Below are positions 1 through 7,431 of a stretch of DNA of 64,000 nt, piece by piece. Position 1 is the first letter of the stretch, and each line of letters starts with the position of its first letter. The stretch is from ZC4RG29 sp964521255. Lineage in GTDB: Bacteria; Bacteroidota; Bacteroidia; Cytophagales; Cyclobacteriaceae. The position numbers and the translations under genes are program-made. The DNA lies in assembly GCA_964521255.1 (NCBI GenBank), contig CAZFRM010000002.1:1-64000 (forward strand). The letters run 5' to 3'. The notes beneath the pieces were generated by a model, which worked only from the letters and a program-made list of their open reading frames with translations, was not told the origin of the DNA and did no database searches.

Positions 1-284
1 TTCGGTGTTTTGTCCGTTTTTTTGATAAGTCCATGAGTAGAAACTACCACTGTATTGTCATTGTCTTCTTTGTCCCAAAAAGCAAATAACCGATAATATG
101 CTCGGTTATATTTTGTCCTAAATTCCCAAATCTCGTCTTGAAGTTTTTTGAAGAGTTCTTTGTCGTTGGTACTACGAGCTTTCCAAATGTTATAAAGAAT
201 TTTGTCCCTTGTTTTTTCGTCCTGTTCGTTTAAAAACTCTTTAGATTCCTCTAAAAACTCAACACGAAATCTATATTCATTCAT
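1..284 (-). CDS. RelE/HigB-type toxin (phage Gp49-like family), 3' end beyond window
   Basis: The minus-strand frame starts at the ATG at 284 and stays open to the window edge, giving 94 residues beginning MNEYRFRVEFLEESKEFL. The pattern of a charged N-terminal helix, a central W-x-F-R-x-K-Y-N-x-x-Y-Y-R-L-F strand and a following T-H-G-L-I-K-K-T segment is that of Gp49-like/HigB mRNA interferases of type II toxin-antitoxin systems. In such loci the HTH antitoxin usually follows the toxin; here that position lies outside the window. The family call rests on pattern recognition only. The C-terminus and any partner cannot be seen. Confidence 0.72.
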   Translation of the reverse strand, partial: MNEYRFRVEFLEESKEFLNEQDEKTRDKILYNIWKARSTNDKELFKKLQDEIWEFRTKYNRAYYRLFAFWDKEDNDNTVVVSTHGLIKKTDKTP

Positions 285-479
285 CTATCATCTTTATTTT
301 TTGACGAAAATAGGAGTTTCTTAATTAGGAAACAAATTTTTCCGGTATGCTGACGCAATTGCACATGCGTATTACTGATATACCCATTTTTATCCACGTG
401 CTTGATTGTTTCATCGTTCATAACGATGTGCATGCTATTGGAGCCTTCAAACAACTTAAAAGCTAAAGTGCCTGTGAAT
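285..479. other. Intergenic region between toxin and Crp/Fnr gene
   Basis: No feature can be assigned with confidence. A 50-codon minus-strand frame (433-281) ends in a TGA that overlaps the ATG of the toxin gene in an ATGA arrangement. This would allow translational coupling, but the peptide resembles nothing I know. Confidence 0.3.
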
Positions 480-1076
480 TTAAAATTTAATCTTGTGACC
501 TTCCAGGTGAAGCTTTCCTTCCTTCTCCATTTTCTTTACAGTGCGGATCACGGTCTCTACACGAAGTCCGCTCATGTCTGCCAACTGCTGCCGCGTGTAT
601 GGTATGGTTATTTTTTCTGAAAGTCCAGGCTTAATATTTTTGGTCTTGAAATGTTTCAGAAGAGCAACAATGCGATGTTCCGGTTCATAAGAAGAAATTT
701 CAGAGAGCACCATTGATTTGTATCGCAAGCGCTGACAAAGTACCTGGTCCATTTTAAAATGGAGATCAAAATTCTCTTTTAACATTTGCAGAAAATAATC
801 ACCGGGTAATTTCCAGACTCTGGTTTTTTCAATCGCCACAACACTTCCCGGGTAAGGAAAATTTCCGATCAAAGCCGGCTCACCAAAACTTTCACCTGCC
901 GTAAAAATTCCCTGGATAAATTCCTGCCCGTCATGGCTGGCAATAAACATTTTAACGGAACCTTCCTCTACCTGGTAATAATCCGAGGCTCTGTCTCCTT
1001 CATGGAACAAAACCTGATCCTTGCGTAAGCTTACCAGCTTCGCATGATATTTCTCCAATGTTTTAGATGGAAACAT
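480..1076 (-). CDS. Crp/Fnr family transcriptional regulator
   Basis: The 198-residue protein has an N-terminal cyclic-nucleotide-binding-like beta barrel (residues ~15-120) and a C-terminal winged HTH. The recognition helix GLRVETVIR has the V-E-x-x-x-R arrangement of FNR rather than the R-E-x-x-x-R of CRP, which predicts TGA-containing half-sites. Only one cysteine is present, so there is no FNR-type Fe-S cluster; the ligand is unknown. I chose the ATG at 1076. It follows an AAAAGGAG sequence by 4 nt, and the predicted transcription start (~1089) lies downstream of the alternative ATG at 1109. It is the last gene of the ric-nrdJ-crp series and also has its own promoter with a TGAT-N4-GTCA site, which suggests autoregulation. 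Confidence 0.88.
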   Translation of the reverse strand: MFPSKTLEKYHAKLVSLRKDQVLFHEGDRASDYYQVEEGSVKMFIASHDGQEFIQGIFTAGESFGEPALIGNFPYPGSVVAIEKTRVWKLPGDYFLQMLKENFDLHFKMDQVLCQRLRYKSMVLSEISSYEPEHRIVALLKHFKTKNIKPGLSEKITIPYTRQQLADMSGLRVETVIRTVKKMEKEGKLHLEGHKIKF

Positions 1077-1093
1077 CTTTCTCCTTTTGCGGA

Positions 1094-1136
1094 GAAAATT
1101 AGAACTCATTTTCTTAAAGAAAAATGATTTTAGTCA
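1094..1136 (-). promoter_or_regulatory. Promoter of the Crp/Fnr gene with FNR-type box
   Basis: TGAT-TTTA-GTCA lies at 1125-1136. Its centre (1130.5) is 29.5 bp from the -7 box TAATTTTC read on the minus strand (1101-1094). This is the same geometry as at the other promoters of the set and puts the site near -41.5. Confidence 0.6.
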
Positions 1137-1139
1137 GTA

Positions 1140-2990
1140 TCAGGTTATTGTACACGCTCCCCCTGCGCATGCTGCTTCAGCCTGGAGGTCCGTTACATCA
1201 TCGGGTTCGAAGACGTTTGAAAGATCTAAATCTTTGAGACTGCTTTCAAGACTCTCGAAAACTTCCTTGCTGATATCCTCAAACGGAGCTTGTTTGTAAT
1301 TGCCATTGTCAAACGGCAACACGCTAAGACCGTTATAGGAAGCTTTATTTTCCCACATCCATTCGCCTACTTTTTGCCAATCATCTGCTTTAATACTAAC
1401 GGTAGCAGAAACATTATTAACGTTGCTTCCATTACGATATCCATTGCGAACCCACTGGGCATTAAATTTTTTTATCCGGTCAAGCAACTCCATAACACTT
1501 TCGTTTCTGAGAATTGAACCTTCCGGAGCCTTCTGCGGAATTCTGATAATTCCCTGCGTAGAATTTAAGAGATCATCTTCCAACAGTTCCGGATGATTGT
1601 CTTTCAGGTAATCATACAAGGCTTCGTTTTTCCCGATGCGTATTCGTCTCAGGTAATAGTCATTATGCCAGGCATGAATGCCGGAGGATGTTCCCAATAC
1701 AATGGAAGAAGTACCGGAAGGTTTTATGGTTGTACATCGTGCAGCAAACTCAATATTGATCTTGCATGAAAGTTGGAGGTTAACTTTTTTAACAATCTCT
1801 GCTGCTTCTCTAAGATCAAGGTTCAAAATTTTTCCACTGGCAATCCCCGTCATTCCAACGCCAATGAGGGCTTCATTTTCAGTGGTCGTTTTCCATACCT
1901 CACGCAAGTAGTGAAAGTTTGTAAATCCCGCTTGTAATGTTCCAAAGAACGCCGCAGCAGCAGCTCTTTCATTCAAATCTTCCTGACTCTCTACATCCGA
2001 AACATTGACTTCACAAAGATTACAAAATTGAAACGGCCTCAGCGCAATCTCACAACAAGGATTCGTTCCCCAATCAGGATTGTTGGTAAAATAAAAACCG
2101 GGTTCACCGGAACCGGAAAGTTCTATCTTCTTCCAAAGATCAAAAAACTCATCTTTAGTAGTCGATGCTCTGGGTAACACAGCAGAATTATTTGCACGCC
2201 CCCGCTGCTCATTTAATTCCCACCAGTTACCAAACTTACAGGTAAGCATTTCTTCATCGTTATAAGAGAAGAGTGAGATCATGGCAGATCTTCTGATGCC
2301 TCCAGCCAATACAGCGTTTGCAATGTGACACATCATGTCGTGGCATTCAAGCGTTGTCAACTTCTCGCCATCTTTTTTTCTATCAAGAATGGCAGAGAGA
2401 TGGGCAATGCAAATTTTTAAAGGTTCGGGACCGGGAGCCTTTCCTCCTGCAGTCACAAGTCGCGCACCTTTTGGACGTATGTCTGAGTAATCAAAATCAG
2501 GAATGTACTCACTGATTCCAAAATATCCCTTCAATAAAACTTTAACGCAATCAGCCCATCCTTCAAGGCTGTCACCTACAAGGAACCTTCGTCTTTTTTG
2601 AGCTTTACTAATTGGAGGTAAATTGTCGACATGATCTTTTTGAACAGAGAATCCAACGCCGGTTCCGCCTAACAATAAAAACATTGCCTCGGAAAAAGCC
2701 CGGATATCATCCACCGGCATGTAAGCGCAATTGTAAATTCTGCTGTTATTTCTTTCAATGGCAGCGCCTGCAAATTGCATGGCACGCATCGAAGGCAAAA
2801 CTTTTTTGTCTAAGACAAATTGCATATTCGCCTTTATCTCATCCCAGAGCAAAGGGTATCGCTCAATTAGCATGGTGGCATATCGTTCACATATCTCTGA
2901 CCACAATTCCCTCCGCTGAAGTTCGGGAACATACCGCGAATACTTCATGTAGATAATAAGATCACTTAGAATACGCTGGTTAATCTCCAT
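1140..2990 (-). CDS. nrdJ: Adenosylcobalamin-dependent ribonucleoside-triphosphate reductase (class II)
   Basis: The 616-residue protein reduces ribonucleotides to deoxyribonucleotides using a B12-generated radical, independently of oxygen. It aligns by eye with the monomeric RTPR type. The IYNCAYMPVDD segment holds the first redox cysteine (C88). NPCCEIALRP holds the thiyl cysteine C312 and the catalytic glutamate E314. C323 would pair with C88, and the C-terminal CAGGAC (608/613) is the re-reducing pair. It is shorter than the ~740-residue Lactobacillus enzyme. It lies 37 bp downstream of ric and 63 bp upstream of the Crp/Fnr gene on the same strand, so an operon is likely. A cobalamin-dependent enzyme fits the low-oxygen theme. 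Confidence 0.9.
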   Translation of the reverse strand: MEINQRILSDLIIYMKYSRYVPELQRRELWSEICERYATMLIERYPLLWDEIKANMQFVLDKKVLPSMRAMQFAGAAIERNNSRIYNCAYMPVDDIRAFSEAMFLLLGGTGVGFSVQKDHVDNLPPISKAQKRRRFLVGDSLEGWADCVKVLLKGYFGISEYIPDFDYSDIRPKGARLVTAGGKAPGPEPLKICIAHLSAILDRKKDGEKLTTLECHDMMCHIANAVLAGGIRRSAMISLFSYNDEEMLTCKFGNWWELNEQRGRANNSAVLPRASTTKDEFFDLWKKIELSGSGEPGFYFTNNPDWGTNPCCEIALRPFQFCNLCEVNVSDVESQEDLNERAAAAAFFGTLQAGFTNFHYLREVWKTTTENEALIGVGMTGIASGKILNLDLREAAEIVKKVNLQLSCKINIEFAARCTTIKPSGTSSIVLGTSSGIHAWHNDYYLRRIRIGKNEALYDYLKDNHPELLEDDLLNSTQGIIRIPQKAPEGSILRNESVMELLDRIKKFNAQWVRNGYRNGSNVNNVSATVSIKADDWQKVGEWMWENKASYNGLSVLPFDNGNYKQAPFEDISKEVFESLESSLKDLDLSNVFEPDDVTDLQAEAACAGGACTIT

Positions 2991-3027
2991 AGGTTCTGTA
3001 TCCTTTTTTATCGTTGACGAAGAAAAG

Positions 3028-3765
3028 TTAAAGTAAACTGCTTGTAGCTTTTTTATTTTTTATACGCTCAAACAGAATATTATTTTCAAGATGGATATGC
3101 TTCATCAAATCATTGTCAAACTCCTGCAGCTTTTTGTAAGTAATTCTGAATGTAGGACAAGCAAAATCCGGTGGTGTATAATTATTGGAAAGTGAGCGTA
3201 TTTCTTTAATAAGATCTCCCGCAATTACATGCTCATGTTCCATTACTCCGACAGGAGCCTGAATAGTTGATGCAAGCGGATGATCTTTTTTGTCGTTTGA
3301 TTCCAGCCGTTTGATTGCCGGAAAAAGAACTAACTCTTCTTTTTCCATATGGCTTGTCAGTTCGTCTGCCAGATCCGAAAATTTCTCACGGATTCGTAAC
3401 AGTTCATCACAATCCTTACCGTGTGCATCACAAACTTTATCAAGAAATATTTCTATCTCAGGAATATTTTTCTTCACGAAAGTGTGATGATTTTGAATTA
3501 TAAAATCGATAAGAAATGATGAAGTCCAGTTTTCTGGCCGAAGGGTCTGCGATGCTTCACTCCCTGAAGATTGAAGTATTTCAGCTTTGATTTTCTCAGG
3601 ATCTAATCCAATTCTCCGGCATGCATCTTCAATGCTTCTTTGTCCGCCACAACAATAGTCGATATTGTATTTTGTAAACACGGCTAGTGCGCCCGGGTGC
3701 GAGATGGCAAGTTGAGCAACTGTTGTTGGATCCCCTTCAAGTGTATTATTCATGTATGTGCCCAT
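3028..3765 (-). CDS. ric: Iron-sulfur cluster repair di-iron protein (RIC/YtfE/ScdA)
   Basis: The 245-residue protein has an N-terminal ScdA_N/DUF542 domain (to residue ~65) with the diagnostic paired cysteines DYCCGG at 38-39. A hemerythrin-like four-helix domain follows, with several histidines and the E-x-x-x-x-H pairs expected for a di-iron centre. Family members repair Fe-S clusters damaged by nitric oxide or oxidative stress in the cytoplasm. The gene heads a minus-strand series with nrdJ and a Crp/Fnr regulator and is divergent from ccoNO. Its promoter has a perfect TAGCTTTG -7 box and an FNR-type site at about -41.5. The first ATG leaves a leader of only ~12 nt. Confidence 0.92.
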   Translation of the reverse strand: MGTYMNNTLEGDPTTVAQLAISHPGALAVFTKYNIDYCCGGQRSIEDACRRIGLDPEKIKAEILQSSGSEASQTLRPENWTSSFLIDFIIQNHHTFVKKNIPEIEIFLDKVCDAHGKDCDELLRIREKFSDLADELTSHMEKEELVLFPAIKRLESNDKKDHPLASTIQAPVGVMEHEHVIAGDLIKEIRSLSNNYTPPDFACPTFRITYKKLQEFDNDLMKHIHLENNILFERIKNKKATSSLL

Positions 3766-3781
3766 ATTTTTTTTGTTTGAT

Positions 3782-3824
3782 CAAAGCTATAACCACTTGA
3801 AATAGTTTTGTATGACTTAAATCA
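3782..3824 (-). promoter_or_regulatory. ric promoter with FNR-type box
   Basis: TGAC-TTAA-ATCA is at 3813-3824, inside the longer palindrome-like TATGACTTAAATCATA (3811-3826). The -7 box TAGCTTTG matches TAnnTTTG perfectly at 3789-3782 on the minus strand, 29.5 bp from the centre of the site. Confidence 0.72.
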
Positions 3825-3874
3825 TATTGCTTAAATTTGACTGGCATCGTCCCTGACACATGCAGCAAAAACCC

Positions 3875-3939
3875 TGACGGAAATCAGTTTTTCGTATGAC
3901 TCCGATCATAATGGTGCACATTCAAGGACTCTACTTTTA
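3875..3939 (+). promoter_or_regulatory. ccoNO promoter with two tandem FNR-type boxes
   Basis: TGAC-GGAA-ATCA (3875-3886) and TGAC-TCCG-ATCA (3897-3908) are centred 22 bp apart. The -7-like box TACTTTTA at 3932-3939 begins 29.5 bp after the centre of the proximal site. This predicts sites at about -41.5 and -63.5 and a start point near 3944. Confidence 0.72.
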
Positions 3940-3977
3940 ACGCCAGATAAAAATGTAGTCTAACCCTGAGCTAACCT

Positions 3978-6113
3978 ATGGAACTCGAAAAATTCAGCTA
4001 CGATAATAAAATTGTAAAAGCCTTCATAATTGCCACCGTTGTATTTGGATTGGTGGGAATGCTTGTAGGTCTTACCGCTGCAATTCAACTTGTGTATCCC
4101 ATTTTCAATTTCGATACGCAATACACAACTTTTGGGCGCATCCGCCCCCTGCACACCAACGCGATAATTTTCGCATTTGTAGGTAATGCCATGTTTGCCG
4201 GTGTCTACTATTCGATGCAACGGCTACTTAAAACAAGGATGTACAGCGACACGCTTAGCTGGATACATTTCTGGGGATGGCAACTTATCATTCTGGCGGC
4301 AGCTATTACGCTTCCTTTGGGAATCACCACGTCAAAAGAATATGCAGAGCTGGAGTGGCCAATAGATATTGCGATAACAATCATCTGGGTTGTATTCGGC
4401 TGGAATATGATCGGAACGATTATCAAAAGAAGAGAGCGGCACATGTACGTTGCCATTTGGTTTTATATCGCAACGTTTGTAACCGTTGCCGTGCTTCACG
4501 TTGTAAACTCTTTCGAAATGCCGGTCACCCTGTTTAAAAGTTATTCGTGGTATGCAGGTGTTCAGGATGCCTTAGTGCAATGGTGGTACGGTCATAACGC
4601 CGTCGCTTTCTTCTTAACAACGCCGTACCTGGGAATGATGTATTACTTCCTTCCCAAAGCCGCTAACCGTCCTGTTTATTCCTACAGACTTTCCATCATA
4701 CACTTCTGGTCACTTATCTTCATTTATATCTGGGCTGGTCCTCACCATTTACTTTACACCTCATTGCCCGATTGGGCCCAGTCGCTGGGCGTTGTTTTCT
4801 CCATTATGCTAATAGCCCCGTCGTGGGGTGGGATGCTGAATGGATTAATGACTTTACGGGGAGCCTGGGACCGTGTACGGGAAGACCCGGTTCTGAAATT
4901 TATGGTTGTTGCGGTTACCGCTTACGGCATGGCTACGCTTGAAGGGCCTCTTCTCTCGCTTAAGAATGTTAATGCTATCGCACACTTTACCGATTGGATC
5001 GTTGCGCACGTTCACGTAGGCGGCTTGGGATGGAATGGGTTCCTGATATTTGCTGTGCTCTATTGGATGGTACCAAGAATGTGGGGCACAACATTATTTT
5101 CACGCAAACTTGCCAACGTACACTTCTGGCTTGGCACGTTAGGAATTATTTTCTACGCACTTCCCATGTATGTATCCGGTGTTGTTCAAAGCTTAATGTG
5201 GAAAGAATTCAATGCTGATGGCTTTCTGATGTATAAAAACTTTTTGGAAACAACGGTGCAGATACTTCCTCTTTATGGCCTACGAGCAATTGGCGGAGGC
5301 CTTTATCTTATCGGTGCGTTTATCATGACGTATAATCTGATCAAGACCGCTAAGAAAGGAAGCTTCATTGCAAATGAAGAAGCAGAAGCAGCGCCTCTTG
5401 CCGATGAATATGTTGCTTCCAGAAATGCAGGCTGGCACCATCGCGTACTGGAACATAAGCCTGTCATTTTCACGGTGCTCACATTGGTAGCCATTCTTAT
5501 TGGAGGAATCATTGAAATGGTTCCCACCTTCCTGATCAAATCGAATGTTCCTACCATCGCAAGTGTTAAGCCTTACACGCCACTTGAACTTCACGGCAGA
5601 GATATTTATGTGCGTGAAGGATGTGTCAATTGTCATACGCAAATGATTCGCCCTTTCCGTTCAGAAACGGAGCGGTATGGTGAATACTCAAAGGCGGGTG
5701 AATTTGTTTATGACCATCCGTTCTTATGGGGATCAAAACGTACCGGTCCCGATTTACATCGTATTGGTAAAAAATATTCCAACAGTTGGCATTACAATCA
5801 CATGCTTACACCCGATGCAGTTTCTACCGGTTCAATTATGCCCGCATATCCCTGGTTATTTGAACAGACGTTGGATAAAAGCACAACAGGCAGGATGATA
5901 AATGCCATGCGAAAAATTGGTGTGCCTTATGAAGATGGATATGAACAGCAGGCCAATGCAGATCTTGATAAACAGGCAGAAGAAATTGTGAAGTCGCTGA
6001 AAGCCGATGGCATAGATGTGATGCCCGACGCAGAGATTGTGGCGCTGATCGCGTACTTACAACGACTTGGTACTGATATTAAAGCAGAAACATCTGCCTT
6101 AAAAACAAACTAA
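3978..6113 (+). CDS. ccoNO: cbb3-type cytochrome c oxidase, fused subunits I and II (CcoN-CcoO)
   Basis: The 711-residue inner-membrane protein reduces O2 with high affinity. Residues ~1-470 are CcoN with about 12 membrane helices. RPLHTN carries a low-spin haem ligand, WWYGHNAVAF a CuB ligand, GPHHLLYT the CuB His pair, and HVHVGGLG the haem ligands near the active site. After another transmembrane segment (~495-515) comes CcoO with one c-type haem motif CVNCH at 549-553 and a methionine ligand candidate in SIMPAYPW. The fusion of the two subunits is usual in Bacteroidota. It opens an operon with ccoQ, ccoP, ccoG and ccoH and is preceded by two FNR-type sites, the classical mode of cbb3 control by oxygen-responsive Crp/Fnr proteins. 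Confidence 0.96.
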   Translation: MELEKFSYDNKIVKAFIIATVVFGLVGMLVGLTAAIQLVYPIFNFDTQYTTFGRIRPLHTNAIIFAFVGNAMFAGVYYSMQRLLKTRMYSDTLSWIHFWGWQLIILAAAITLPLGITTSKEYAELEWPIDIAITIIWVVFGWNMIGTIIKRRERHMYVAIWFYIATFVTVAVLHVVNSFEMPVTLFKSYSWYAGVQDALVQWWYGHNAVAFFLTTPYLGMMYYFLPKAANRPVYSYRLSIIHFWSLIFIYIWAGPHHLLYTSLPDWAQSLGVVFSIMLIAPSWGGMLNGLMTLRGAWDRVREDPVLKFMVVAVTAYGMATLEGPLLSLKNVNAIAHFTDWIVAHVHVGGLGWNGFLIFAVLYWMVPRMWGTTLFSRKLANVHFWLGTLGIIFYALPMYVSGVVQSLMWKEFNADGFLMYKNFLETTVQILPLYGLRAIGGGLYLIGAFIMTYNLIKTAKKGSFIANEEAEAAPLADEYVASRNAGWHHRVLEHKPVIFTVLTLVAILIGGIIEMVPTFLIKSNVPTIASVKPYTPLELHGRDIYVREGCVNCHTQMIRPFRSETERYGEYSKAGEFVYDHPFLWGSKRTGPDLHRIGKKYSNSWHYNHMLTPDAVSTGSIMPAYPWLFEQTLDKSTTGRMINAMRKIGVPYEDGYEQQANADLDKQAEEIVKSLKADGIDVMPDAEIVALIAYLQRLGTDIKAETSALKTN

Positions 6114-6127
6114 ACTCACCATTTTAA

Positions 6128-6271
6128 TTATGGAACACAATCGAATTAGTCATTGGTCAATAGTCATTAGTAAGTGTATTACCAATGACCAATGGCCATT
6201 GACGTAAGTCTGAATTTTTAAAGATGAAAGAGTTTATAAAATGTCGCAAAAATTAATTAGTCACACACTAG
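6128..6271 (+). repeat. Dispersed intergenic repeat A, copy 1 (inside the cco operon)
   Basis: About 144 bp between ccoNO and ccoQ are clearly similar to 10203-10339. Shared blocks include the start AATTAGTCATT, the CATTACCAATG region, AAAGATGAAAGA and AATGTCGCAAAA. An internal inverted repeat (CATTGGTCA and TGACCAATG) can form a hairpin. It would lie in the mRNA between the oxidase subunits. Confidence 0.75.
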
Positions 6272-6295
6272 TATATACAACTAAAGTTAAATGAT

Positions 6296-6490
6296 ATGTA
6301 TAAGAACGTTCTTCAAAGCATCGATAACATTGCCATCTGGCCGGTGATCTCTTTTGTAATATTCTTCCTCTTCTTCATTTGCCTTTTATGGTGGGTTTTT
6401 ACAATCAAGAAAAAATTCATCGAGAAAATGGAAAGTCTCCCGCTGGAAAATTCAGGTGAGGAAAAAAAATCTAACACGAATAATTTATGA
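6296..6490 (+). CDS. ccoQ: cbb3 oxidase small subunit, CcoQ/FixQ family
   Basis: This 64-residue protein has one membrane helix (IWPVISFVIFFLFFICLLWW, residues ~14-33) followed by a lysine-rich cytoplasmic tail. That is the layout of FixQ/CcoQ subunits, which stabilise the cbb3 complex. It lies between ccoNO and ccoP, and its stop codon overlaps the ccoP start in an ATGA arrangement, so translation is probably coupled. The sequence alone is too short for certainty; context makes the call strong. Confidence 0.85.
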   Translation: MYKNVLQSIDNIAIWPVISFVIFFLFFICLLWWVFTIKKKFIEKMESLPLENSGEEKKSNTNNL

Positions 6491-7416
6491 AGAAGTTCGC
6501 ACTTGCATTATCAGGATGGATGTTCACACTTTCGACATTCGCGCAGGAAGAAGCGCCTGTTCAAACTTTCATGGATGATCCGCTTGCTCATCCCCTGCTA
6601 CCCTTTTATCTCGTATCTGCTTTTATTTTGGTCGCACTTGTTTTGGTTGTGATCGTTGGTATTTATATGATTCGGGTAGTCAACATGCTGACGGAACAGG
6701 CAATAAGGGAGAAAGCTCAGAAACTGGGTATCGCTTATGTACCATCGCCGGGATTGTGGCAACGATTCACACAGCGGATGAATGCATCGGTGCCTGTTGA
6801 TCAGGAAAAAAGTATCGAGCTCGATCACGACTATGATGGAATCAAAGAACTCGATAACCATTTACCTCCCTGGTGGAAATGGCTTTTCTATGGAACAATA
6901 GGATGGGCTGTTGTATACATTATTGTATTCCATTTTTCAAAAAGCCTGCCGCTCTCGCACGAGGAATATCAAAATGAAATTGCATTGGCGGATGAAAAAG
7001 CCCGGAAACTCAGGGCAAGTCAGCCTGAAATGTCAATTGATGAAAATAGTTTAGTGTATACAAATGATGCCGTCATTATTGACAAAGGCAAGACTGTTTA
7101 TATGAATAATCCCTGCGCGTCCTGTCACCGGGATGATGGTGGGGGAAATACCATCGGGCCGAATCTTACCGATGAATACTGGATTCATGGAGGAGACATA
7201 AAAAGTGTTTTCAACACCATAAAAGACGGAGTAGTTGAAAAAGGAATGCCCGCATGGGGAAAGTTGATGAGTCCTCAGGATTTACATGACCTAACATTCT
7301 TTGTAATGAGCCTGCAGGGGTCTAACCCTCCCGGTGCCAAAGCGCCACAAGGTGAATTATTTAAACAAAGTACAAACGAAAAGTCTGATAGCACCAGTGT
7401 ACAGGCTAAACTTTAG
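6487..7416 (+). CDS. ccoP: cbb3 oxidase cytochrome c subunit CcoP (one haem)
   Basis: The 309-residue protein has a predicted signal-like N-terminus, a membrane helix at ~38-63, the N-terminal CcoP domain with a second helix after PPWWKWLFYGTIGW (~127-150), and a periplasmic cytochrome c domain. Only one haem-binding CASCH motif is present (around residue 210), with a methionine ligand candidate in GMPAWG. Proteobacterial CcoP normally has two haem domains. The shorter form is a complete frame here, so it is unlikely to be damaged. CcoP passes electrons from soluble cytochromes to CcoO. The start overlaps the ccoQ stop by 4 bp. Confidence 0.93.
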   Translation: MKKFALALSGWMFTLSTFAQEEAPVQTFMDDPLAHPLLPFYLVSAFILVALVLVVIVGIYMIRVVNMLTEQAIREKAQKLGIAYVPSPGLWQRFTQRMNASVPVDQEKSIELDHDYDGIKELDNHLPPWWKWLFYGTIGWAVVYIIVFHFSKSLPLSHEEYQNEIALADEKARKLRASQPEMSIDENSLVYTNDAVIIDKGKTVYMNNPCASCHRDDGGGNTIGPNLTDEYWIHGGDIKSVFNTIKDGVVEKGMPAWGKLMSPQDLHDLTFFVMSLQGSNPPGAKAPQGELFKQSTNEKSDSTSVQAKL

Positions 7417-7431
7417 TACATTTAATACATA

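Noticed and set aside
281..433. 50-codon frame overlapping the toxin start by ATGA
   Set aside because: The coupling is suggestive, but the peptide is unlike any antitoxin and could be chance; kept only as a remark.
2612..2956. 114-residue frame antisense to nrdJ
   Set aside because: It lies wholly inside the reductase gene and shows no domain.
6487..7416. CcoP as a truncated gene that lost a haem domain
   Set aside because: The frame is complete with a coupled start and normal neighbours; a single-haem form seems to be the native state.
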